Source: Agarophyton chilense
Lineage: Eukaryota; Rhodophyta; Florideophyceae; Gracilariales; Gracilariaceae
NCBI GenBank assembly: GCA_030374765.1
Contig: JARGXX010000098.1
Location: forward strand, 1,116,001-1,180,000
Length of the DNA stretch: 64,000 bases
Direction: 5' to 3'
In this document: positions 55,390-64,000 of the stretch, one piece after another
How positions within the stretch are numbered: the first letter of the stretch is position 1
How the letters are laid out: each line of letters opens with the position of its first letter
The notes under the pieces: model-generated
Databases searched by the model: none
Told to the model about the DNA's origin: nothing
What the model saw: only the letters and a program-made list of their open reading frames with translations
Translations under genes and position numbers: made by a program

Positions 55390-57118
55390 GTTTGGGAATT
55401 AAGTGATGGAGGGTGGGAGGTAGTGCAGACGTCGGGCTTCCCAGTGACATTAGAGTTTTCTCAAAAAGGTGCGATTTGGTTAAGGAATTCGGATACCGAC
55501 TCACTTGGGATTGATTATGGTATTGTGGGGACGGTTTATCAATTGGTGAAATGCATGATTTCTGTGTCGGCTACGACAACATTGCATGCGTGCATGTAGA
55601 GATGGATAGTTTTATGAAGCTTTTTGCGCTGTAGTAGCTGTGTGCAGTAGACAGATACCCGGAACAAAAACGCAATGCTCCAAGAACGTGTGGTGCATCA
55701 GAGGGCTTTCTGTGGTGCTCCGATAGGCAGGCGTTACTTCGAAATGAGGGGCTGTTAAAATCGGGCTGCCAGTGCGTGGTGCCATTGCCACTAGTTCTGC
55801 ACACACACCCCACGATGGTGATTTTTGTGGACCCAAATCGCCAATCGAACCTCCACAGAAATATATACATCCAAAAAGATAAACCTCTAACCTCTCGTAT
55901 GTCGTTGCAATCGCTTTATTATCCATATCCATTCAGTATGCGCGCTATGTCGCCTTCTACAGCACAGCAACAGTTTTCGTACAGACATGTTCTGTAGAGA
56001 AGCACGGGAATCAGAATGAGTTCCATCGAAAACCGAGTGACTCTTCACCGCGCGAGGTTTTTTTATGCAACGTGCTTATCGCACTGCTGGCCGGTTTTGC
56101 CCAACCAACTTCAACGCAACAATGGCGGGGACACTTGAGTATTCTCTATGCCAGTGCAATGCATCGAAAGAATGCATATTACGAATATAATATCCGATTT
56201 GAAGACCCGGTTTGTACTCACCCTGCAACGAGTGTGATTACCATGGACCGCTGAGGAATCACACTCGTTGCAGTGTGATAAATACTGATACGGTACAGTA
56301 GTATTTACTCCATACAAAATTTCATGGCTCACATCCAAGAGCCCTCCTTTACAAGCTAGGTCATACCCAAATAGAAAAGTATTTCCTACAGGCAGTGCCA
56401 TCGTTAGGAAGCCCGAGAACTCCTGTTTCATACTGAACCATTTTTGTGGAAGGCTCAAGTACAATGTAAAAGAAGACTATCGTCCGGACGAGAGAGAATT
56501 CTATTTTCTCTTGTTCCGGTGTATTTTTTTCTCGAAATGCGTCGGTAGTCGGACATAGGAAGTCCATGTAACCCACTTCTTTCCTCTCTCTCTCTTTATG
56601 GGTGCACTAGCCTAATTCAAGCATGGCGCATAACGCTAATGGTCAAAGAAGCGTTCCCTCACTAAGAAAGCCAACACTCTCTCAGGCCATTTTCTAATAA
56701 AAACACAAACAATGATGAGTCCCTAACCTTCGTTATGGGAGGCAAAAACTCTCTCCTTGTCCTTGTCCTCTTGGGGCATCTGAGGACGAAGTGTCCGCGC
56801 CGTTAGAACGCCTGGTCTGCAATCACACACAACTTTTTTTTTTTCTTTTCTTTTCGTTTACCAAGGGTACTGTTGTAAGTTGACCTTCGGACATGTTTTT
56901 GAAGTTCATACGTGTGCAGTGGTGGGGACGATCTCAACACAAGCGATACTCGGCACAAAGGGTCTGCCGGAAGCTCTGGGAAGAGCTCCAAGGTTATTGA
57001 CGTGGGTTTTTACAGGGATACTATGCGACCCTTCGGACACTTGAGGTGACGTACTCCTTCTAGTAGTGTGTACGTCATCGATTGATGTTGTACGTGTCTT
57101 AGCTATCTCACAACTGTA
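55390..57118. other. Upstream of the ABC gene; no gene recognised
   Basis: Minus-strand frames at 55571-55932 and 56111-56464 are short and of no known family; the second has protein-like segments (GFLTMALPVGNTFLFGYDLA) and may be repeat-derived. A strong hairpin lies at 56223-56273. Confidence 0.4.
56223..56273. other. 17-bp perfect hairpin
   Basis: ctgcaacgagtgtgatt (56223-56239) and its exact reverse complement (56257-56273) are separated by 17 bases. There is no T-run after it and no gene end near by, so its role is unknown. Confidence 0.7.
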
Positions 57119-58417
57119 AAGTCTGTTTCAAAATCATATCCCTCGCGCAAATTTTCCAAAAATCGACGTTTTGGCTACAGTAAAACTAACAAAATCAGTG
57201 TGAAAAAATTTTCAAGTAAAAAAACTGTTTCAAAATCATAACCTTTATTGCATCCTTTTTATTCTAACGCGAGTTCAGTAGTTTATTTTTGCTCCTTTAG
57301 CCTGTATAACACTTATACAACGCTTTGGCATTGATTCTATAAAAAGATTGATAGCATTACAGTCAATCTTTTCCCAGCAATCTTTGATACAATTCTTCAG
57401 ATCAAAAACTGTATCAAATTGCCTTCCTTGGCCATAAACCATTCGGGCCAACATTCCCCAAATGTTTTCGATAGGTTTGAGGTCAGGAGAGCGCGCAGGC
57501 CATTCCATAACCGACATATTTAGACTATTGAACCACTGTTTCATAAAATTAGACTTATGCACAGGTGCATTATCTTGCTGAAAAATGAATTCTTCTCCAT
57601 GCATACAGTATGAAAAAGGTAAAAGATAGTTTTCTAGAACCTCAGCATACTTCTCAGAGTTCATTGTAGTTTCAACAAAAGCCATATCATTTGCTCCTTT
57701 TGTAGAGATTCCAGCTCAAACCATTACTGATGCGCCTCCTGAATGCCTAGTCACAAATTCCTTCTTTTCTTTTCGTAGATCGTGCCAATAAAATTTATAG
57801 CAATCTGGACCATCAAGGTTAAACTTTTTTTCGTCTGGAAAGATAACATTATTCCATTCAGTTTTCCAATAAGACTTTTGAGCACACCATTCAACTCGAC
57901 TTTTCTTGTGATTATCTTTTAAAAAAAATTTTTCCTCATTTTTGTGTACTTGAACAAATTTTGACGGTTGACTTCACGCCATATTGTAGATCTTGATAGA
58001 GGCAAATTTAGATTTTTGACAATTTTCCCGCAAGATGAAGTGTTGCGACATAGTTCTCGCTTAATTCCGCGCTTATCGGCCGGGGATAGTGCCGTAGGAC
58101 GGCCGGTTGAACGCTTTGTTCCGTATGTAGCGGGGTTTTTGATGAAGTTGCTGATTGTTTTTGGGCTGCGCTTGAGTTTTCGGGCTATATCTGCTGGAAT
58201 CATACCCTGGCCTACTAATTCCATGATTTCGAGCTGTTCAGAGCGTGTCAGAGGTGCGCCACGAGCCATAATTGAGCGAATGATTGTATAAAGGATATAC
58301 TTTTGAAACAGTGTTATTGACTTAGTGGTTTTTATTTGTTGTGAAATGTGCTCTACAGTACGTGAAATGCCTTTTTGGCGCAGTTTTTGTAAAGGGATAT
58401 GTTTTTGAAACGCACTG
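57119..58417 (-). mobile_element. Tc1-like transposon C
   Basis: 1299 bp between TA dinucleotides (57117-57118 and 58418-58419). Same terminal repeats as element B (AAGTCTGTTTCAAAATCATA on the left; the right end reads CAGTGCGTTTCAAAAACA inwards). Near-identical to element B throughout, inverted. Confidence 0.85.
57275..58269 (-). pseudogene. Tc1-like transposase, element C
   Basis: Start MARGAPLTRSEQLEIMELVG at 58269 on the minus strand. The helix-turn-helix part ends at the T8A4 run (57919 region) with TAA; the catalytic part goes on in the -1 frame. TGA stands for the Trp of SVMVWAG near 57718. Then MAFVETTMNSEKYAEVLENY, FQQDNAPVHKS with the second Asp, and ARSPDLKPIENIWGMLARMV with the Glu run unbroken to the stop at 57275. 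It has two lesions, both also in element B; the third lesion of B is absent. Confidence 0.85.
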
Positions 58418-58419
58418 TA

Positions 58420-61400
58420 CATACTACTATCACACAGTTTCATTTTGTTGAGTCAAATCCAAAGGAGTGTGGACCATTTTTGAAGAAATATTTGGAATAT
58501 GGATGCATTCCCATCGCTCAGTTTACGCACAACAGGCCGGCATTTCTTGAGAGCCTTTGATACACTTTTCCCCAGACAAAGTATGAACGCTCACGTCTTC
58601 GTCATATTGAGCGCTACCGTTGATTCTCGTAGAGTGTAGGGTTTTCTAAATACACAAAACGCCATAAACTGCGCCTCTCAGACAACAATCTATGGCCGCA
58701 AGTCCACAGCTCTCTGTTACGCTCACAAGGCGACTATATTGCCATCCTAAAAACACACTATACTTCTGAGATGTTCCCGACCGTGAGCGTTTTGCTTTAT
58801 ATTCTTATCGTCTATTCATCAATTGATTCTTTACTTGCATAATTTCATATACACTCTAGAGCTCATCGACAGAGAGACACACCACGACATGACGCTCTAC
58901 ATGTCCCCCGGTGTGCTGCATAAGAGATCACGGGGGCGATCTGTCATCCAACACCCCATATCACCAGCGATTCTGAATTACAGAACACCACTCTCCTTGG
59001 CACACACCTTCAGCCTGCTGTCTTGCGGGACCTGCTTTTGAATATCAAATACATTTATGTCGTGGAAGTGGGCTTTGGGACAGAAAGATTTCTTCCTAAA
59101 TATAAACAGAAGAAGATACGGGCATAATTGTCGCGTACTAATCGAGAGCTATTCTCGTAAGCACAGCTTACAAAGCCTGTGCAAGCTGGCTCCGGTTGCG
59201 ATAATGTGAAGCAATGGCCCTTGTGGGGGGAGTTGGTATGAACAAAATGGGAGATAAGCGAAAGCAGTGCAACTGGATAGACTGTCACAATCGACCAAAT
59301 TTGAGAGAGACAGCAAAGCCCTGTTGCAGGTTCCCAGAGTTGTGGTATCTTAGCTTCGTTTCACGAGCATTGCAGTGCAATCGCCAGATGACTGCTATGT
59401 GCTTGGTTCCTCTGCATACCAATTCAAATTGATGGAAAGTAAACGCGCTCTCATCGCCAAAATTCTCCCACTCCTTCCGCGAAACATCACTGAACGCCAT
59501 TGAATTGGATCTTACGACAGGTTCGCAAACCATTTTAGCCTACGTGATATAGTTGAGTGGCTTATTTGGGTTTTCCGGAGAGCTCCTTTGGAATATCAAG
59601 TTCCAACTCCATGATCTTGAAGAAACAGAAATCTACACTGCTTATAAACGGGCGATGAAGGGGATGAATGAAGAGGTTGAAACCGAAAGGAACAAGCAAT
59701 AATTGTTTCCAGAAGGATGCAAACGTGAAAATGGCGTGAGAGATGCAAGGATAGCTGAAGATACATTGGCTCAGTGGTACACATGACATACAGCCTCGCT
59801 TCATCCGGTGGCGAGCGACATAAACAACAAAAAGTCATGATACGAATGTGCTCTTTCAATTCGGAAAAACGGGGATCATATCTTACACAGCTACTCGCTG
59901 AAAAACTCGAGCCGTCCTGAAACACTTCGCGACCAACGAGGAAGCACGCGGATGACGATTACAGAATTCATATTTGAAGCTCCACGAAAGATGCCAAGCT
60001 TTTTGGGGTAAGAGAAATATCTGTATGATACAGTAGCACTCTGTGGTGTTCGGAATTAGCAGACATCGTCCATAGCACAACAGAAGAAGAAGGTGTGAAA
60101 GGCGATGATCACCTGTAGCGAAACAATAGAGCGACTGAGAAACTTCTTTGGGTCAAACGCTTTGTTTAAAAAAAAGACAAAGTTGCAGAGTGAACGAAAC
60201 ACGACAGAAAATCTGTAGCTCGTAATTGATGCAGAAAAATACCTGATTGATATTGGAGGTCTTTCAAATCAGTTTGGCACGCGGCAAAGCGACGAACCAA
60301 ACTCGCAATGAAGAAGTGAGAAGAGAGAGAAAACGAGAGGGATGGGGAGTTTTACAGCTTTTACAACGCGCTCGCTTTTTTTGTTTAGCGAACTGTTCCC
60401 TCGATACCTCTGCAACAAATGTGTTCAAAGGCGTAACTGAAGCAATACGAGACACCGTCGAGCATCTCAAAAGACGCAGAAACCACGCCCCGTACTCGCG
60501 AAAGAATTGTGAACCTGAACTGCAAATGCAAGTATAGAGACTGTATTCACCGTACCGTATACACATTGCTATGCCTTTTCCGTGATGTGTAATGAAGTCA
60601 GATTCCTATTGATCTTGATGTGCAGGTCTACATTCTTCAGGCTTTTTGCAACCGTGGCACTTGTCTTACTCCTTAAGCAGTTTTTCGGTTTCTTGTTTCC
60701 CACCCTCGTTTTGTACCTTTCATCATTTTTAGAACGGATCACAAGGGACTCGTACCACTGTCATAGAAATGTAAAGTGCCATACTTCACGCATTAGCCTA
60801 GTTTTCTACGAAATATGACGATAATACTGCTTCTCATCCTCGCTCAATAGCTAGAACTCTCTTACAGGCTCCCGCCATGGACCGTTTAAACAAACGCGAT
60901 CAAAGTCCTAGCAGCTTGAGATCGTACTGAATCCCAGTCCATGAACCACGAACGCGTTTAATTGATTGATCGCTCACTCCAAGTCCATCTTCAAGGAAGC
61001 CAACAACACGTTCTCGGTCAAACTGGATTGAATGCACTGTATGATCGGGATCTCAAATTCCAGCATGTGCGGCAGAGCACGGGGTACATTGGGTGTGGCA
61101 TTTGCTGGGTGGAGAAAATGGGGAGGGGTGGGAGGGAAATAGTAGTGTTTGGAAGCTATCTGGATGTTTAGCAGAGCTTTTGACTTGTGGAACTTCTGCT
61201 TTACACTATTTGATGATAAGGGTGAAGACAAAAGAAAACCTGTACGGTGTGCATGTTGTACAAATAACGCAGTTTCAAGCTCTAGACTTTTACTGAATGA
61301 AAGCGAAGGCAACGGCTAGGAAGCATAGAGAATTTGATATTGTCCAGGTTTGAAGCACAAATGGTACGTTGACGCGTCATTCAGGATATGTGGCGGTCAT

Positions 61401-61644
61401 ATGACTGCGCGGAGGGTGTTGAATGAAGATAAACAGCAAAGTCGGGCAAAACAAATGCGGAGCGTAGGTCGCAGTGCTAGTTACAGTTGAACGAGGGGGA
61501 GGGGGAGAAAATCGGCGATGGACAGGGCTGGTGCTGAGTGGAAGTTGGAGAATTGAATTAGATGTACGTTAAGTAGTGCAGCGAAGAGTATGAGGCGAAA
61601 AGCGGCGATTGCAAGAATGCGGGATGTGGGGATGGCGATGAGAA
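58420..61644. other. Repeat-rich tract without a recognised gene
   Basis: 59069-59250 is related to 14314-14470 (dispersed repeat). Minus-strand frames between 59055 and 60080 follow each other in different frames, as if one coding region had been broken, but show no domain I know. 60582-60818 (+) could encode a hydrophobic peptide and has little else in favour. Nothing else is supported. Confidence 0.35.
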
Positions 61645-62115
61645 TCATCTGTTGATACCAAGAATGCGTACTGAATCCATGGCGGGCAGCTTTGCGATAA
61701 AGACAACGACGAAGGCAATGAAGTTGATAAGGTGATAGAAGGCAAGGTGCGGGGGTGTAGTGAGAGCAGCGCAAAAGTACAGGAGACATACAATGGCAGT
61801 GCAAAACTTGCGACTAGGAGTGTTCTGCCAGCGATGATCAAGCTGCTCCCACCAAGTGCGCTTATCGTTGGAAGGGGTAGCTATTGCCCAGTAGGTGGGA
61901 AACGGGCTGCCCTTAAGCCAGTGAAAGATATAGAAGGTGATGACGGCGTGCAGAACGTTCACGATGGTCCAAGCATGGAAGGGAGTGCAACCGGGGAACA
62001 AGCCGGTAAGAAGACGCACGGTGGCGATGATGGAGAGGTAGAAGGCCCAAGCGGCGGGGGCGTTGAGCCACTCCACGCCCACGTCGTCGGGCTGCGAGCC
62101 GTGGCCGGCCTGCAT
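61645..62115 (-). CDS. ORMDL: ORMDL family protein
   Basis: 156 aa from ATG 62115, the length of the family (about 153); the open frame upstream of it is a GC-rich artefact. ORMDL/Orm proteins are ER membrane proteins that bind and restrain serine palmitoyltransferase, the first step of sphingolipid synthesis. Visible signatures: WLNAPAAWAFYLSIIATVRL, TPFHAWTIVNVLHAVITFYI, FHWLKGSPF, TWWEQLDHRWQNTPSRKF, and the C-terminus LPAMDSVRILGINR. Four hydrophobic segments are present. The gene is divergent from the NYN gene; the shared upstream region is 62116 to about 62530. Confidence 0.9.
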   Translation of the reverse strand: MQAGHGSQPDDVGVEWLNAPAAWAFYLSIIATVRLLTGLFPGCTPFHAWTIVNVLHAVITFYIFHWLKGSPFPTYWAIATPSNDKRTWWEQLDHRWQNTPSRKFCTAIVCLLYFCAALTTPPHLAFYHLINFIAFVVVFIAKLPAMDSVRILGINR

Positions 62116-62526
62116 GCGCCTGTGGGGGGAGGGGGTCGTGGGATGGGGGAAGGAAGGGGGAGGAGGACGCCGCAGCGTTGGGGGGGAGAGAGAGGGGCGG
62201 AGAGGGTGGCGGAGAGGGTGGCGGAGAAGCGTGGGCGGGTGGGCGGCGCGGGGGCAGGTAGATGAAAGGGGCGGACGGGCGGGCGTAGACGCGCAGCAGA
62301 GCTGCAGGAAGGGGTGGGGGCACTCGAAGGTTGCTGAGACTCGCATGTACAGTATGTAGAGAGTACTGTAATATGCACAGTGCCTTTTCGGGGGCACATC
62401 ACACGACCACGCGCGAGCAATTCATGCGTGCGATGCGTAACACGTTGACTGAACCACAATGGCGAAAGGGCGCAGGGCCGTTGCGTTTCGCACGCCCATC
62501 TAGCCGCGTCGCGCCGTCACCACGGC
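62116..62526. promoter_or_regulatory. Shared upstream region of ORMDL and NYN genes
   Basis: GC-rich and purine-biased (long G/A runs at 62125-62260), so several spurious open frames appear. A TATA-like stretch is weak (gtactgtaatatg, 62362-62374). Two short ATG frames (62424, 62459) precede the NYN frame on the + strand. Confidence 0.35.
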
Positions 62527-63750
62527 GTGATAGCCTTCAACACGCTGCGCGTTCCCACGGAGAGAGCCGCCCCCGCCGCGGCGCTGCTCGCTGCCGCGGC
62601 GGCGGCTGTGTCCGCGTACTTCGTCTTCACGCGTGTCAGGCGCGCCGAGAAGGCGAGCGCGCACAAGCGTTCGCCTTCCACCGAGGAGCGTTGTGAAGCG
62701 TCGTCGCGCCCCGACGGCGTCACTGCCGATGCACCATCCGGCCGTGCTTCTTGTACACTTGCTTGCGTCTGCGACGCCGATGATGCTCGACGACTCGCTC
62801 TGCCTCCACCGCACGTCAAGCGCGCCGCCGCGTGCTCGCGCTGCTTGCCGTGGATGGTGTTCTGGGACCTGGAGAACACCCGCGTGCCCTCGTCCATGCC
62901 CCCCGCCGCGCTCGTGCAAGCGCTTTGCAGCGCGCTGCGCGCCATAAGTCCACATCCATGCGCCGCCCATCCCCAACCGGTCCTCCGCATTCTAGCTGTG
63001 GCCAACATTCACGCAATCCCGCTCGAGCAACGCAAGGCGCTGCAGTCGAATGGAGTCTCAATACTTCATTTTGAGACCGGCGGCCGCAAAGATGCTTGTG
63101 ACAAGGCGCTCATCACTGAGCTGTGCCTGCTTACTCTCGAACATCCTCCCCCCATGGGCGTCGCACTGCTGTCAAGCGACGTCGACTTTGCCTACGCTCT
63201 CTCTCGTCTTACTGCCATAGGCTATTTCACGGCCGTTGTTACACCCAGCATGCAGACTCTTTCCCGCCAGCTAGCGTCTGTGCCGAAAACCATACTCACC
63301 TTTGATCACATCTTCGCACATGTCTCCCCACTTCTCATGCCTCAAACCAAGCAGATTCCTAACATCAAGGCTGGGGCCCCACAGCAAGCTGATCAAAAGC
63401 AACACGCTTCACGGAGCACAAGAAGACGCCAACAGAAACACAAAACGCCGAAACGCCCACTGCCCGCGCCTGACGCTAACTCTTCACTTGACAATTCTAA
63501 CACTGACCCTCGGCACCGATTATTGCCTCAAGCTCATCTAAGTGTTTCGAACGACACTACTGTCTCGCCTGTAATTCGCTCAAACACGTTCAACGTTGCT
63601 CAAATTCCACATTCCAGTTCTCTCACCAAAAAACTAGTAGGTGGTACTTGTTTCCGGTATACCGTTTGTGTCGCAACGCTATTTTCAATCATGTGTATTA
63701 TAGGTACCTTGCTTTTTTTCAATCGTTATCCCTGTAATTGGCCATGGTGA
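62527..63750 (+). CDS. NYN-domain (MARF1-like) ribonuclease-like protein
   Basis: The open frame of 407 codons has its first in-frame ATG only at 62854, giving 298 aa; the 62527 start is a GTG. The ATG form begins MVFWDLENTRVPSSMPPAAL, the first strand of a NYN (PIN-like) domain with its catalytic Asp. Next come RILAVANIHAIP, GRKDACDKALITELCLL and VALLSSDVDFAYALSRLTAI with further acidic residues, then GYFTAVVT: the MARF1/limkain-b1 type. A Lys/Arg-rich segment (SRSTRRRQQKHKTPKRP) and a C-terminal membrane helix (CVATLFSIMCIIGTLLFF) follow, which would tether the domain to a membrane. The sequence before 62854 (AAALLAAAAAAVSAYFVF) could be a second membrane segment if the true start lies upstream in an exon I cannot see. 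Confidence 0.75.
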   Translation: MIAFNTLRVPTERAAPAAALLAAAAAAVSAYFVFTRVRRAEKASAHKRSPSTEERCEASSRPDGVTADAPSGRASCTLACVCDADDARRLALPPPHVKRAAACSRCLPWMVFWDLENTRVPSSMPPAALVQALCSALRAISPHPCAAHPQPVLRILAVANIHAIPLEQRKALQSNGVSILHFETGGRKDACDKALITELCLLTLEHPPPMGVALLSSDVDFAYALSRLTAIGYFTAVVTPSMQTLSRQLASVPKTILTFDHIFAHVSPLLMPQTKQIPNIKAGAPQQADQKQHASRSTRRRQQKHKTPKRPLPAPDANSSLDNSNTDPRHRLLPQAHLSVSNDTTVSPVIRSNTFNVAQIPHSSSLTKKLVGGTCFRYTVCVATLFSIMCIIGTLLFFNRYPCNWPW

Positions 63751-64000
63751 GCAACATGTGAATCTCTTCATGGCCGTGAGACACGTTTGTCAATTAGGTC
63801 TCGGAACGTTTGAGAGCAACTTGTTGGCCACAATGGAGCTCCTGCCACCGTCTTCACTTTTTTCTAAAGCTAAATTCTTAACCTTTCTGTGGTTTCATAA
63901 AACTTAACGTAACAATGAATACAATATATGGTCCCTCGAAGCGCCACTCACCCATACGTACTTGGAATGCGTAATAAAGGCTGCATGTAGACCAAAATGA
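63751..64000. other. 3' flank of the NYN gene
   Basis: AT-rich; no gene in the last 250 bases. Confidence 0.6.

Noticed and set aside
61732-62265. 177-codon + strand frame over ORMDL
   Set aside because: Antisense of ORMDL and its purine-rich upstream region; Gly/Arg-rich artefact.
62331-62696. 121-codon + frame overlapping the NYN 5' part
   Set aside because: Low-complexity Arg/Ala-rich frame with no domain; the NYN frame is the supported one.
1-64000. CRISPR arrays, operons or bacterial-type signals
   Set aside because: None seen; spliceosomal introns and eukaryotic gene families throughout.

Overview
The window is nuclear DNA from a eukaryote. It has spliceosomal introns with GTACGT/GTAAGT donors and a standard genetic code. 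It carries LTR retrotransposons of the Ty3/gypsy and Ty1/copia types, Tc1/mariner, hAT, Harbinger-like and Plavaka-like DNA transposons, and ordinary eukaryotic housekeeping genes (LSM7, complex I subunit NDUFA2, ORMDL). Short gene-dense islands of mostly intronless genes lie between long tracts of decayed repeats. The fasciclin gene has a transit-like N-terminus. My best guess is a red alga (florideophyte type), but this is inference and a fungus or another microbial eukaryote is not excluded.

Layout. 1-6.2 kb: a broken chromodomain-type gypsy element whose gag is split by a 902-bp solo LTR with a perfect 5-bp target duplication. 7.1-11.8 kb: a complete but frameshifted copia element with 88/89-bp LTRs and 5-bp target duplications. 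11.8-18.1 kb: two almost identical fasciclin-domain genes facing each other as arms of an inverted duplication, around a spacer with a hAT remnant and a 0.7-kb fold-back element. 18.1-23.5 kb: an older, inverted copia element in the equivalent promoter position of the second fasciclin copy. 23.5-31 kb: decayed DNA transposons (Harbinger-like, Plavaka-like). 33.9-42 kb: a long relic of an uncharacterised protein family with an XPG/FEN-like PIN motif and a cysteine-rich CXC-like tail, plus two related repeats in opposite orientation. 43.7-46.3 kb: two Tc1-like elements.

46.8-55.4 kb is the main gene island: LSM7, a phosphomannose-isomerase-like protein that has lost its metal site, a membrane-anchored methyltransferase-like protein, a three-exon NDUFA2 gene found only by reading across splice sites, an unknown 318-aa protein, and an ABCB-type half transporter. 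Another copy of the second Tc1 element lies at 57.1-58.4 kb. The window ends with a divergent pair: ORMDL (sphingolipid homeostasis) and a NYN-domain ribonuclease-like protein.

The genes form no operon-like unit. LSM7 acts in mRNA decay/splicing, NDUFA2 in mitochondrial complex I, ORMDL in ER control of sphingolipid synthesis, and the ABC half transporter probably in an organelle membrane. The most notable points are the PMI-like pseudoenzyme, the PIN/CXC relic, the fasciclin inverted duplication with its mismatched divergence levels, the tRNA-half primer site of the copia elements, and the Tc1 copies that share the same inactivating lesions.
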